Assembly: GCF_019061125.1 (NCBI RefSeq)
Contig: NZ_JAHQYI010000001.1
Location: 2,046,001 to 2,110,000 of the forward strand
Direction: 5' to 3'
Source of the DNA: Microbacterium sp. NC79
Lineage (GTDB): Bacteria; Actinomycetota; Actinomycetes; Actinomycetales; Microbacteriaceae
Length of the DNA: 64,000 nucleotides
This document shows, one piece after another, positions 35,338-44,679 of the stretch; the stretch's first letter is position 1; each line of letters starts with the position of its first letter. The translations under genes and the position numbers were made by a program. The notes below the pieces were generated by a model, which saw nothing but the letters and a program-made list of their open reading frames with translations, had not been told where the DNA came from and made no database searches.

Positions 35338-36382
35338 CACGCAACCTTTGGTTCAGTCGGACCGGCCCCACTACCGCAGGTTCCGTTCGGGGCGTGCCCT
35401 GCGCTGGCTCTGTGGGGTGCACGACCAGGTGCCCATCGTGCAGGGCGAACTCTCCGATCGCGTCGACGCGCCGCACGCCGCTCGATGATCGAGTGAGGTG
35501 GACAACAAAGTCCATGGCGCTGACCACCTGTCGGGCGAGGGCCGCCGCATCGAGGCCAGCGAGAGCGCCCAGCGCTTCCAGTCTCGTTGCCACGTCGTGC
35601 AGACCATTGGCATGAATGGTTCCGGCACCGCCATCGTGCCCGGTATTCAGTGCGCTGAGGAGTTCACGGATCTCCGCACCACGACATTCACCGATCACGA
35701 GTCGATCGGGTCTCATCCGAAGCGCTTCGCGTACGAGCTGCGCAAGCGAGACGGCACCGGCACCCTCAACGGTCGCCTGGCGAGACTCCAAGGCCACATG
35801 GTGCGGATGCTGGAGGCGGATCTCCTGGACGTCTTCGATCGTGAGAATGCGCTCGGACGGCGCCGCCTCGCTCAACAGCGCCGAGAGCAGCGTGGTCTTA
35901 CCGCTTCCGCCCGCTCCCGAGATTAAGAAGTTGGCGCGCCTGCCCACACTCTCGCGCAGCCACGCGTCCTGTTCTCTGGTGAACATCCCTGCTGCCGCTA
36001 GCTCAGTGAGGCTCTGCCCAGCCATCCGCGCAATGCGAATCGAAATCGTGGTTCCGTCCACCGCAATCGGTGCGAGCACCGCGTGCACCCGAACACCACC
36101 CTCAAGGCGCACATCAACACACGGGTGCGCATCGTCAATGTGTCGGTCGCCCGCGGCCATCAGGGAGACGGCGAGGTCACGCACCTCCCGCTCCGATGCA
36201 CCCCAGGATTCGTCTTTCTCGCTCCCCTGACCTCGATCAATGAAGAGGCCGCGTGCGCCGTTGATGAAGACGTCGGTGACCTCGGGATCGTCGAGGTAGC
36301 GCGCAAGAGGTTGCAAGACGCGAGGTCGCGCAACGAGCGGCGCAGCCACGTGTTCGGCATGAATGACGAATGCTTCAACCAT
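35321..36382 (-). CDS. tadA: TadA/CpaF-type secretion ATPase
   Basis: 353 aa. Walker A is ISGAGGSGKTTLLSALLSEA (about residue 155-174), the Asp/Walker B region is LTIEDVQEIRL, and ALRMRPDRLVIGECRGAEI holds the His/Walker B boxes of the CpaF family. It powers pilin export for the Flp-type pilus. First gene of the tad operon; the septum-site ssd gene that often precedes it is missing here. Confidence 0.93.
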   Translation of the reverse strand: MVEAFVIHAEHVAAPLVARPRVLQPLARYLDDPEVTDVFINGARGLFIDRGQGSEKDESWGASEREVRDLAVSLMAAGDRHIDDAHPCVDVRLEGGVRVHAVLAPIAVDGTTISIRIARMAGQSLTELAAAGMFTREQDAWLRESVGRRANFLISGAGGSGKTTLLSALLSEAAPSERILTIEDVQEIRLQHPHHVALESRQATVEGAGAVSLAQLVREALRMRPDRLVIGECRGAEIRELLSALNTGHDGGAGTIHANGLHDVATRLEALGALAGLDAAALARQVVSAMDFVVHLTRSSSGVRRVDAIGEFALHDGHLVVHPTEPAQGTPRTEPAVVGPVRLNQRLRDDHAA

Positions 36383-36868
36383 GCCAACGACGATAGGAAA
36401 ATCGTGGTGCCCGCAAGCGAACCCGCACCAGGGTGTGCACGCTTCCCGAAAATGTCACCGTTGTGGAGGAATGAGCGTCGACAACGGCGAGGGGCGATGA
36501 CACTCCGTACGCGGCGCCAACACGCATCTCCCCAAAGAGAAGGGCGACGCTCCAACCGGGGGAAGTGGAGCGCCGCCCAGCAACGTCCGTGGCTTGGGGG
36601 AACCGTATCGGCCGTTGCGGTGCCAGAATCAGATCGTTCGGCTCTACGACTATACGACGAACACCGCACTTGTGCCGCGCTCGAAGGATGTATGCGTGCA
36701 GTGTCGGGCACCTACGCGTGCGGCGGCCGGCACATGCGGGCGGCGCCGCACGTGCCCACAATGCCGATAACTGACTTTCGGCAGTAGTCGCTCCCGCGCT
36801 CCGCCGATAAATTCACCCCATGCCGCAACGAAGCGGCGTTCGTCATTTTCGCAAAGGAGCATACGCGA
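36383..36868. other. 486-bp divergent intergenic region between tadA and acs
   Basis: No convincing coding frame. It contains a strong hairpin at 36542-36578 (GGGCG-A-CGCTCCA paired with TGGAGCG-C-CGCCC, one mismatch) and CG-rich direct sequence before acs. It must hold both divergent promoters. Where many actinobacteria carry ssd and a HAD gene next to tad, none is seen. Confidence 0.6.
36542..36578. terminator. Strong hairpin in the tadA-acs spacer
   Basis: A 12-of-13-bp stem with an 11-base loop and no T tail, lying between two divergent genes. A terminator has no obvious upstream gene to serve here, so it may mark a small transcript or a decayed gene end. Confidence 0.5.
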
Positions 36869-38836
36869 ATGAGCAGTCAGATCGATCACCTGTTGAACGA
36901 AACCCGCAAGTTTGCACCGTCCCCCGAGTTCGTCGACAACGCGATCGCTACCCAGGAGATGTACGCAGAGGCCAAGGCCGACCGGGAAGCGTTCTGGGCA
37001 GATCAGGCTCGCGAACTGCTGACCTGGAGCACCCCCTTCACGGAGGTCCTCGACTGGACCAACCCGCCGTTCGCGAAATGGTTTGCCGATGGCAAGCTCA
37101 ACGTCGCCTACAACTGCCTTGACCGTCACGTCGAGGCAGGCAACGGCGACCGCGTCGCGCTGCTGTTCGAAGGCGAACCTGGAGATACCCGAGAGGTCAC
37201 GTATGCGCAGCTGACCGATGAGGTTAAGCGCCTCGCGAATGTGCTGACTGACCTCGGTATCGGCAAGGGAGACCGCGTTGCGATCTATCTCCCCATGATT
37301 CCCGAGGCCATCGCGTCAATGTTGGCCGTTGCACGCCTTGGTGCCGCCCACTCCGTCGTCTTCGGCGGCTTCTCGGCCGACAGCCTCCGTTCCCGCATCG
37401 ACGATGCCGGCGCCAAGGTCGTCATTACGGCTGATGGTGGTTACCGCAAGGGTCGTGTATCTCCGCTTAAGCCGGCCGTCGACCAGGCGCTGTCTGATCG
37501 AGGCAACGGCGTTCAGGCGACAGTTGAGAAGGTGCTCGTCGTAAACCGCTGCGGCAACGACGTGCAGTGGACCGAGGGCCGCGACCTGTGGTGGAACGAT
37601 CTGGTTCCGTCGGCATCCAACGAGCACACCCCCGAGGGTTTCGAAGCTGAGAACCCGCTCTTCATCCTGTACACGTCCGGAACCACAGGCAACCCGAAGG
37701 GCATTCTGCACACGTCGGGTGGTTACCTCACGCAGGCTGCTTTCACGAACCGCACCGTTCACGACCTGCACCCTGAGACCGACGTATATTGGTGCACCGC
37801 CGACATCGGGTGGATCACCGGACACACCTACGTCACTTATGGCCCGCTCGCCAATGGCGCGACCCAGGTGCTCTACGAAGGAACCCCTGACAGCCCGCAC
37901 CCGGGCCGCTGGTGGGAGCTCGTCGAAAAGTACGGCGTCACCGTGCTCTACACGGCACCGACCGCGATCCGCTCGTTCATGAAGATGGGTCGACAGGTCC
38001 CTGAGCAGTTTGACCTCTCCTCCCTGCGCCTGCTCGGCTCAGTGGGCGAGCCGATCAACCCCGAAGCCTGGATGTGGTATCGCCACGTCATCGGTGGCGA
38101 TTCCACCCCGATCGTCGACACCTGGTGGCAGACCGAAACGGGCGCCATCATGATTTCAGCGCTTCCCGGTATCACCGAAACAAAGCCCGGGTCAGCCCAG
38201 GTAGCGCTGCCCGGAATCTCAATCGATGTCGTCGATGAAAAGGGCAACGACGTCGGCGACGGCAATGGCGGCCTCTTGGTCATCACCGAACCATGGCCGA
38301 GCATGCTGCGCGGCATCTGGGGCGACCCGGATCGCTTCGTCGAGACGTACTGGAAGATGTTCCAAGACAAGGGCTACTACTTTGCTGGCGACGGTGCACG
38401 CCTCGATGAGGATGGCGACATTTGGCTTCTTGGCCGCGTCGACGACGTGATGAACGTCTCAGGTCACCGCCTGTCGACCGCCGAAATCGAGTCAGCGCTG
38501 GTTGGCAATGAGGCCGTTGCTGAGGCCGCTGTCGTCGGTGCGTCCGACGAGACGACCGGCCAGGCTGTTGTCGCGTTCGTGATAATCAAGGAGAGCTACC
38601 TCAAGACGCACCAGCCTGATGGTCTGGCTCAAAACCTGCGCCTGTGGGTCGGTGAACAGATCGGTCCGATCGCTCGACCGCGCGACATCTACATCGTGGG
38701 AGAGTTGCCGAAGACCCGCTCAGGCAAGATCATGCGGCGTCTGCTGCGCGACGTTGCCGAGGGTCGTGAGGTGGGAGACACCACAACACTGGCCGATACC
38801 GCGGTGATGAGCACGATCTCTCGCCAGGTGAAGTAG
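36869..38836 (+). CDS. acs: Acetyl-CoA synthetase (AMP-forming)
   Basis: 655 aa, normal for Acs. It makes acetyl-CoA from acetate, ATP and CoA. The AMP-binding P-loop is LYTSGTTGNPKGI (about residue 268), WCTADIGWITGHTYVTYGPL is characteristic, and LPKTRSGKIMRRLLR near the C-terminus holds the catalytic lysine (about 620), the site of regulatory acetylation. A good AAAGGAG site precedes the ATG. Single-gene unit with its own terminator. Confidence 0.98.
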   Translation: MSSQIDHLLNETRKFAPSPEFVDNAIATQEMYAEAKADREAFWADQARELLTWSTPFTEVLDWTNPPFAKWFADGKLNVAYNCLDRHVEAGNGDRVALLFEGEPGDTREVTYAQLTDEVKRLANVLTDLGIGKGDRVAIYLPMIPEAIASMLAVARLGAAHSVVFGGFSADSLRSRIDDAGAKVVITADGGYRKGRVSPLKPAVDQALSDRGNGVQATVEKVLVVNRCGNDVQWTEGRDLWWNDLVPSASNEHTPEGFEAENPLFILYTSGTTGNPKGILHTSGGYLTQAAFTNRTVHDLHPETDVYWCTADIGWITGHTYVTYGPLANGATQVLYEGTPDSPHPGRWWELVEKYGVTVLYTAPTAIRSFMKMGRQVPEQFDLSSLRLLGSVGEPINPEAWMWYRHVIGGDSTPIVDTWWQTETGAIMISALPGITETKPGSAQVALPGISIDVVDEKGNDVGDGNGGLLVITEPWPSMLRGIWGDPDRFVETYWKMFQDKGYYFAGDGARLDEDGDIWLLGRVDDVMNVSGHRLSTAEIESALVGNEAVAEAAVVGASDETTGQAVVAFVIIKESYLKTHQPDGLAQNLRLWVGEQIGPIARPRDIYIVGELPKTRSGKIMRRLLRDVAEGREVGDTTTLADTAVMSTISRQVK

Positions 38837-38846
38837 GCGCGCAAGC

Positions 38847-38889
38847 AAAAGGGATCCGCGGAACCAGTTGGTTCCCCGGATCCCTTTTT
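38847..38889 (+). terminator. Rho-independent terminator after acs
   Basis: Stem AAAAGGGATCCGCGGAACC with its near-complement (one mismatch), loop AGTT, ending in TTTTT. It also faces the convergent ridA gene. Confidence 0.85.
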
Positions 38890-38895
38890 GTTGCG

Positions 38896-39363
38896 TCAGT
38901 TGGTGGTGAAGATGACTTCGACCTCCACAGGGGCGTCAAGCGGCAATACCGGAACGCCAACGGCGGAGCGGGCATGCGTGCCCTTTTCGCCAAAGATCTC
39001 GCCGAGAACCTCGCTTGCACCGTTGATCACGCCAGGCTGACCGGTGAACTCGGGCACCGAGGCTACGAATCCGGTGACCTTGAGGACACCAGTGATGTTG
39101 TCTACACCACCGGCGACGGCAGCGGCCGCGGCCAGCGCATTGAGCGCGCTTTGGCGAGCATAGGCCGTCGCGTCGGCCGCTGGGACCAGCCGGTGGCCGT
39201 CGCCAACTTTGCCTGTCGCAGGCAAAGAACCAGCCACCATGGGCAACTGGCCTGACGTGTAAATCAGGTGGCCGTCAACAATGGCCGGAATGTATGCGGC
39301 CACGGGGGCTGCCACACCGGGAAGCTCAATACCAAGCTCAGCAAGTCGTGCAGAAACGGTCAT
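38896..39363 (-). CDS. RidA/YjgF-family protein
   Basis: 155 aa. LIYTSGQLPMVAGSLPATGK and the C-terminal HARSAVGVPVLPLDAPVEVE are the RidA family signatures; the conserved Arg in ARSAVG binds the imine substrate carboxylate. RidA hydrolyses reactive enamine/imine intermediates. I use the ATG at 39363 (GAGG site); a GTG is at 39369. It follows a DUF4177 gene with a two-base gap. Confidence 0.9.
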   Translation of the reverse strand: MTVSARLAELGIELPGVAAPVAAYIPAIVDGHLIYTSGQLPMVAGSLPATGKVGDGHRLVPAADATAYARQSALNALAAAAAVAGGVDNITGVLKVTGFVASVPEFTGQPGVINGASEVLGEIFGEKGTHARSAVGVPVLPLDAPVEVEVIFTTN

Positions 39364-39365
39364 GT

Positions 39366-39581
39366 TCACGCCTCAAACTGCTTGGCGGCAACGGCGGCAG
39401 ACGCGAGGCCAGCGTTCTCCGGAGCAGCGCTGGAAACCGGACGCTTGAAGTAGGCCACCAGGCCGCCTTCAGCGTTCGTAACTACCTGCACAAGCTCCCA
39501 GCCCTGCTTGCCCCAGTTATTGAGGATCGCGGCGGTGTTGTGAATCAGTAGCGGCGTGGTGAAGTACTCCCAGGTCGTCAT
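39366..39581 (-). CDS. DUF4177 family small protein
   Basis: 71 aa. MTTWEYFTTPLLIHNTAAIL and WGKQGWELVQVVT show the DUF4177 pattern (WEY...L..G.EGWELV). The ATG at 39581 is preceded by GGGAGAAC. Co-transcribed with the RidA-like gene. Function unknown; actinobacteria often keep this pair beside a class A PBP and WhiB. Confidence 0.85.
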   Translation of the reverse strand: MTTWEYFTTPLLIHNTAAILNNWGKQGWELVQVVTNAEGGLVAYFKRPVSSAAPENAGLASAAVAAKQFEA

Positions 39582-39644
39582 TGTTCTCCCGACTCTCATT
39601 CACCCGTGGGCGGATCCCCAGGGTTTTCAATTACGATCAAGCCT

Positions 39645-42368
39645 ATGCCTGGAAAGAATCGCACGTTTAAAGGTGTGCTCGGAGGAGTCCTCGGATTCAC
39701 CGCGTTGAGCGCCCTCGCTGGTCTTTTGTTGACCGCAACGATCACTCCCGCGATCGCGCTGACGAGCACGGCTGCGTCCAGCGCCATCTCCGTGTTCAAC
39801 AATATTCCGGGATTCCTCGCCATCGACAAGTTGATGCTGCCGACGGAGATTTACGCCACAAACAAGCAGACGGGTCAGCCCCAGCTGATGGCGCAGTTCT
39901 GGGAACAGAACCGCCAGCCGGTAACGTACGACCAGGTGTCGCCGTACATCGTTGACTCCCTGCTGTCATCGGAAGACCCGCGTTACTTCGAGCACGGTGG
40001 CATCGACATGATCGGTACCGCCCGCGCGCTGCTCTCCAACGCTGCAGGCGGAGGCGAAACCCAGGGTGGTTCGTCGATCACGCAGCAGTACGTCAAGAAC
40101 GTGCTCATTCAGCGTTGTGAGGCGGAGAAGGAGACGCAGGAAGAGAAAGACGCCTGCTGGACAGAAGCGACCAACGCTGAGGGCGCCGAAGGGTACAAGC
40201 GTAAGGTTCAGGAGTTGCGCTACGCGATCGCGTTGGAACAGCGCTTCTCGAAGGAAGAAATTCTCCTCGGCTACCTCAACATTGCGAACTTCGGCGGCCG
40301 CACTTACGGCATTGAAGCCGCCGCACAGCGCTACTTCGGGGTTTCTGCCGCGAATGTGACCCTTGACCAGGCGGCAATCCTCGCCGGCATGGTGCAGAAC
40401 CCCAACTCGTTCCGTATCGACCACCCCGAGTGGGAGATGAACGGTGAAGCGACCAACTACCAGGAGACGAAACACCGCCGCAACTACGTGTTGGGCCGTC
40501 TCCTCGATGACAAGAAGATCACCGAGGCCGACTACGACGCGGCCTACGCGTTACCGATTACGCCGAACATTCAGGCCGAGAGTTCGGGCTGTGTCACGGC
40601 CGTCGACGCCGAATACTTCTGCCAGATGATCAAGATCAAGGTTCTCAACGACCCCGCCTTTGGCGAGACGGCAGAAGAACGCCGTCTGATGCTTGACCGC
40701 GGCGGTCTGAAGATCTACACCACGATGGACTGGGATCTGCAGTGGAACAACATGCGCACGATGGAGTCCACGGTGCCTGCCACGGTGGAGGGTATTGCAA
40801 ACTTCGGCTCCGCGATCGTCAACGTTGAGGTCGGAACCGGCCGTGTGCTCTCGATGGTGCAGAACACGCATTTTAGCGAAGCATCCGCGGACGCTGGCAC
40901 CCCCGGCTACACCAGCCTGGTCTACGGTGCTGATCAGCGTTATGGCCTCGGAACAGGTATCGGCTTCCCTGCGGGTTCGACGTTCAAGGTGTTCACCGTC
41001 CTCGAATGGCTCAAGGAGGGCCACTCGATTCGTGAGGTGCTGAACGGCGTGAACCGCAAGGCATGGACGGTCGGTTGTGGTACGGACAAGATCAAGTTCG
41101 ACCCCGAAAAGATGGTGCAGAACTACAACGGCGTCCGTGGCTACACCGGCGATATTGTGCGCTTCACTCGTGACTCCCTCAACTCCGGCTTCTTCGCCAT
41201 GGCTGAGAAGCTCGACATGTGCAAGATCGGTCAGACCGCCATGGATCTCGGCGTCTACAACGGCAACTACTGGACGGGCAGTGTTCAGAACGAAGCAGGC
41301 GAAACTGCCACCGGCTACCTCAAGGCCGATGGCACCCCGAACTACCTCCTCGACGAAAACGGTGAGCGTGTGCTCGATGAGGCTGGCTTCCCGGTAACCG
41401 AACCAGACGCACTGACCCCGATCGACATGACGACCGGTCACTTCTCCGTGCTGGGATCACACAACGTTTCGCCGCTCGCGATGGCAAACGCGTACGCGAC
41501 AATCGCGGCGGGTGGCACATACTGCGAACCGCGCTTCATCGACCGTGTCACAGACTCCGACGGCAAGGATCGCCCAGACCTGCTTCCGGTCACCACGTGT
41601 ACCCCCGGCGTCATCAGCCCTGAGGTCGCCGCAACCGCCATCGTGCCGCTCAGCGCTGTCATGAATGATGGTGCAGGAACGGGTCGCCAGGCCAACAACT
41701 GGGACGGCGTGCCGGTGTTCGGCAAGACCGGTACGCACGAAGAGTTCCAGACCTGGATGGTGCAGTCCAGCTCCAAGGTGGCAACGGCCGCGTGGGTCGG
41801 TAACTCCGAAGGCGAAAGCGACATGACCTGGATCTGGCTTGATTCGGGCAAGCTCACGGATCTTCGCTACAAGCTCTCCCGCGAATCGCAGGGTGTCGCC
41901 AACAGCGTGTTTGGTGGAGCTGCATTCCCGCAGCCCGACCCGAACCTGTCGCGCCAGGTCTACAAAGACCTCCCCAACGTTGTCGGCATGAGCATTGCTG
42001 ACGCGGAAAAGGCGCTGGAGGATGCTGGCTTCGCCGTCACTGTTGGCCCGGAGATTCCCGGTAGCCAGCCCGCCGGAATCATCGAGCAGCAGGATCCGGG
42101 CGCCGGTTCTGTTGTCGCTGGCACGACCGTCACAATCTCCCCAAGCAACGGACAGGGCGGTGCTGTGCCAGACGTGATGGGTATGTCTGTCAAGAACGCC
42201 AAGTCAACGCTCATCAACGCCGGGTTCACGAGCATTCAAGAATCCTGCGTCGAAAAGGATGACGCGCCCAAGGAGGGCACTGTCACCGCACAGTCCCCTG
42301 GTTCCGGAACTGTGACGACGAAGCAGACTCCGGTTTCGATCACCTACGAGCGAGAAAAGTGCAAGTGA
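39645..42368 (+). CDS. ponA: Class A penicillin-binding protein with two PASTA domains
   Basis: 907 aa bifunctional peptidoglycan synthase. An N-terminal span (VLGFTALSALAGLLLTATIT) is followed by a GT51 glycosyltransferase (SSEDPRYFEHGGID, GGSSITQQYVKN; about 105-290). The transpeptidase has SxxK in AGSTFKVFT (about 446), SxN in DSLNSGF and KTG in VFGKTGTHEE (about 693). Two C-terminal PASTA repeats (PNVVGMSIADAEKALEDAGF and PDVMGMSVKNAKSTLINAGF) probably sense cell-wall fragments. The stop overlaps the phosphoesterase gene. Confidence 0.95.
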   Translation: MPGKNRTFKGVLGGVLGFTALSALAGLLLTATITPAIALTSTAASSAISVFNNIPGFLAIDKLMLPTEIYATNKQTGQPQLMAQFWEQNRQPVTYDQVSPYIVDSLLSSEDPRYFEHGGIDMIGTARALLSNAAGGGETQGGSSITQQYVKNVLIQRCEAEKETQEEKDACWTEATNAEGAEGYKRKVQELRYAIALEQRFSKEEILLGYLNIANFGGRTYGIEAAAQRYFGVSAANVTLDQAAILAGMVQNPNSFRIDHPEWEMNGEATNYQETKHRRNYVLGRLLDDKKITEADYDAAYALPITPNIQAESSGCVTAVDAEYFCQMIKIKVLNDPAFGETAEERRLMLDRGGLKIYTTMDWDLQWNNMRTMESTVPATVEGIANFGSAIVNVEVGTGRVLSMVQNTHFSEASADAGTPGYTSLVYGADQRYGLGTGIGFPAGSTFKVFTVLEWLKEGHSIREVLNGVNRKAWTVGCGTDKIKFDPEKMVQNYNGVRGYTGDIVRFTRDSLNSGFFAMAEKLDMCKIGQTAMDLGVYNGNYWTGSVQNEAGETATGYLKADGTPNYLLDENGERVLDEAGFPVTEPDALTPIDMTTGHFSVLGSHNVSPLAMANAYATIAAGGTYCEPRFIDRVTDSDGKDRPDLLPVTTCTPGVISPEVAATAIVPLSAVMNDGAGTGRQANNWDGVPVFGKTGTHEEFQTWMVQSSSKVATAAWVGNSEGESDMTWIWLDSGKLTDLRYKLSRESQGVANSVFGGAAFPQPDPNLSRQVYKDLPNVVGMSIADAEKALEDAGFAVTVGPEIPGSQPAGIIEQQDPGAGSVVAGTTVTISPSNGQGGAVPDVMGMSVKNAKSTLINAGFTSIQESCVEKDDAPKEGTVTAQSPGSGTVTTKQTPVSITYEREKCK

Positions 42369-43291
42369 GTTCTGCAGGACGCACAACACGTCGCCTCTTT
42401 GCTGCGGCTGGCATCGCTAGTGCCGCCGCGGCAACCTGGGGTTTCGGAATCGAACGCCACCTCTACACGTTGCGTCAGCACACGGTAGCGATCCTGCCGC
42501 CGCGTACCGACCCCATTCGCATCCTGCACCTGTCTGACGTGCACATGGCACCGTGGCAGGGGCGCAAGCAAGCATGGCTCGCATCGCTCGCTTCGTTGCG
42601 TCCCGATCTCGTCATCAACACCGGCGACAATCTCGGCCACCAGGACGCCCTGCGCGGAATCAAGGCGAGTTTCGCCGGCCTTGCTGGCGTGCCAGGACTC
42701 TACGTGCACGGCTCCAACGACATCGTTGCCCCGCGTCCGCGCAACTGGCTCAAATACTTTGCTGGTCCTTCCGAGCCCAGTGACGGCCCGGTCGAGACGC
42801 TCGACACCGGGGCCCTCGATGAGTACTTCACCGATGCCCTCGGTTGGCGGCCGCTGAACAACGCTGCCGCCACGCTCGATGTGCGTGGCCACCACATTGG
42901 CGCTTTCGGCGTCGATGACCCGCACGTCGGGCGCGACCGCATGGACATGGTGCCGGATCTTGCCGCCAGCGTTGCCGACGCCGAGTTGCGTTTTGGCGTC
43001 GCCCACGCACCGTACCGCCGTGTGCTCGATGGCTTGATGGCTGGCGGCGCCGACGTATTGTTCGCTGGGCACACCCACGGTGGACAAGTGCGCATGCCTG
43101 GCTTCGGTGCTCTCGTTGCGAACTGCGATATTCCGCTGCACCAGGCACGCGGGCTCTCCACGTGGCATGACGACAGCAGAGCCATCCCCCTCAACGTCAG
43201 CGCCGGAGTGGGCCACTCGATCTACGCACCCGTGCGCTTCGCATGCCGCCCTGAGGCGTCCCTTATCACCCTGGTTCCGCGCTCCGCTTAG
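42365..43291 (+). CDS. Metallophosphoesterase, YkuE-like
   Basis: About 308 aa. After a hydrophobic, Tat-like N-terminus (TTRRLFAAAGIASAAAATWG) the calcineurin-like motifs follow: LHLSDVHMA, INTGDN, HGSNDIV and FAGHTHGGQVRMP, which bind two metals. The GTG at 42365 overlaps the PBP stop (GTGA); a GTG at 42359 is also possible. This PBP-phosphoesterase pair is conserved in actinobacteria and suggests a cell-envelope role, but the substrate is unknown. Confidence 0.88.
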   Translation: MSSAGRTTRRLFAAAGIASAAAATWGFGIERHLYTLRQHTVAILPPRTDPIRILHLSDVHMAPWQGRKQAWLASLASLRPDLVINTGDNLGHQDALRGIKASFAGLAGVPGLYVHGSNDIVAPRPRNWLKYFAGPSEPSDGPVETLDTGALDEYFTDALGWRPLNNAAATLDVRGHHIGAFGVDDPHVGRDRMDMVPDLAASVADAELRFGVAHAPYRRVLDGLMAGGADVLFAGHTHGGQVRMPGFGALVANCDIPLHQARGLSTWHDDSRAIPLNVSAGVGHSIYAPVRFACRPEASLITLVPRSA

Positions 43292-43431
43292 GCGGATGGT
43301 TCCGGAACCACGACTGCTGCTAAGCAATTTGTTTGACGGTTTTCGGCCGGTGCGGTTTGGTTTTCTCGCCACCCGCAAGCAGGAATGGTCAAGAGCCCAG
43401 CCGAACATGGGATAGACTAGAACAGTTGTCA

Positions 43432-43505
<74 letters not shown>

Positions 43506-43513
43506 CAATAGTG

Positions 43514-43544
43514 AAAGGGCCGGATCATACGATCCGGCCCTTTT
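43514..43544 (+). terminator. Terminator of tRNA-Pro
   Basis: Perfect 13-bp stem AAAGGGCCGGATC / GATCCGGCCCTTT with an ATAC loop and TTTT tail. Confidence 0.88.
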
Positions 43545-43547
43545 GCG

Positions 43548-43766
43548 TTGCCGCTGTGGCTCGTTAAAGCCGCCGTGAACCGCATTATGGCCGAGCAGGC
43601 ACGTCGGGCTGTCGTTGTCACCGACAGCAGCAAGCTGGGTGAAACGGCGTTCGCGCTGGTCGGCGGCACCGAGCTTTTCGCGGCTGTGCTTACCGACTCC
43701 GCAGCCGATGCGGCCCGGGTCACTTCGCTGCGCGATGCCGGATACGACGTCATCATCGCGGAGTAG
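43548..43766 (+). pseudogene. Remnant of a DeoR-family regulator, C-terminal ligand domain only
   Basis: 72 codons from a TTG. VKAAVNRIMAEQARRAVVVT then DSSKLGETAFALVG and SLRDAGYDVIIAE match the end of the DeoR/GlpR C-terminal sugar-phosphate domain (consensus ...VKRAMI..A...VV.L.D.SK.G). The DNA-binding domain and most of the ligand domain are absent, replaced by the tRNA-Pro terminator. It may be a decayed gene or a short expressed protein. Confidence 0.6.
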
Positions 43767-43866
43767 TTCGCGCCTCACACGCCAAGCCGCTACCCGCTGA
43801 CGCGGCGCCAATCCTCAGGTGCCGTCGATAGGATGGAGCGGTTCTGACACCTGATCCGGAAGAGTT

Positions 43867-44619
43867 ATGACGACACCGCTTTTGGTCGCCTTCGACCTTG
43901 ACGACACCCTCGCCCCTTCGAAGACCGCGATCGACGCTCGAATGGGTGCGCTCCTGTCTGCGCTCAGCCAGCGCGTCGAGGTTGCCATCATCTCCGGTGG
44001 TCAGTGGGACCAGTTCAACAGCCAGCTCGTCGCGAATCTGCCCTCAGACACCGATCTCACGCGCATTCACCTGCTGCCCACGTGCGGTACGCAGTATTGG
44101 CGCCACGATGGTTCCGCCTTCGCCCCGCTGTATGCGGAAAACCTCACTGCGGAGCAGAAGGCAGCGGCTTTGCGCATCGTCGAAGCGGAAGCGCGCGCGC
44201 TGGGGCTGTGGGAAGCGGAACCATGGGGCAACATTTTGGAGGACCGCGGTTCGCAAATCACGTTCTCCGCACTCGGCCAGCAAGCTCCGCTCGATGCGAA
44301 GAAGGCGTGGGATCCGGACGGTTCGAAGAAGGCGCGTCTGCGCGACGCCGTGGCCGTCCACCTGCCTGACCTTGAAGTGCGCTCGGGTGGATCAACGTCA
44401 ATTGATATCACCCGAAAGGGCATCGATAAGGCGTACGGGATGAACAAGCTGGCGGCCGCCACCGGCATTTCACTTGACGACATGCTGTTCTACGGCGACC
44501 GCCTCGATCTGGGTGGCAACGATCGCCCCGTGCTCGATATGGGCGTCGAGTGTGTGAGCGTAGACGGCCCTGCCGACACCGCGGATCATCTCGACGAGCT
44601 GATCCCCCAACTCCCCTGA
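43867..44619 (+). CDS. HAD-superfamily (subclass IIB) hydrolase, phosphomannomutase-like
   Basis: 250 aa. The HAD motif I is LLVAFDLDDTLAPSK (nucleophile and acid Asp), motif II lies in VAIISGG, and motif IV is MLFYGDRLDLGGND. SGGSTSIDITRKGIDKAYGM is the cap-to-core phrase of Cof/PMM-type phosphatases. The sequence resembles the eukaryotic-type phosphomannomutase fold, but sugar-phosphatase activity is equally possible. It converges with galE. Confidence 0.85.
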   Translation: MTTPLLVAFDLDDTLAPSKTAIDARMGALLSALSQRVEVAIISGGQWDQFNSQLVANLPSDTDLTRIHLLPTCGTQYWRHDGSAFAPLYAENLTAEQKAAALRIVEAEARALGLWEAEPWGNILEDRGSQITFSALGQQAPLDAKKAWDPDGSKKARLRDAVAVHLPDLEVRSGGSTSIDITRKGIDKAYGMNKLAAATGISLDDMLFYGDRLDLGGNDRPVLDMGVECVSVDGPADTADHLDELIPQLP

Positions 44620-44626
44620 ATTCGTA

Positions 44627-44668
44627 ACGAGAACGGCGGCCCGAATCTCTTCTGGCCGCCGTTCTCGT
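44627..44668. terminator. Bidirectional terminator between the HAD gene and galE
   Basis: Perfect 15-bp stem ACGAGAACGGCGGCC / GGCCGCCGTTCTCGT with a 12-base loop, between convergent genes. Confidence 0.85.
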
Positions 44669-44679
44669 GATGAGGCGCG

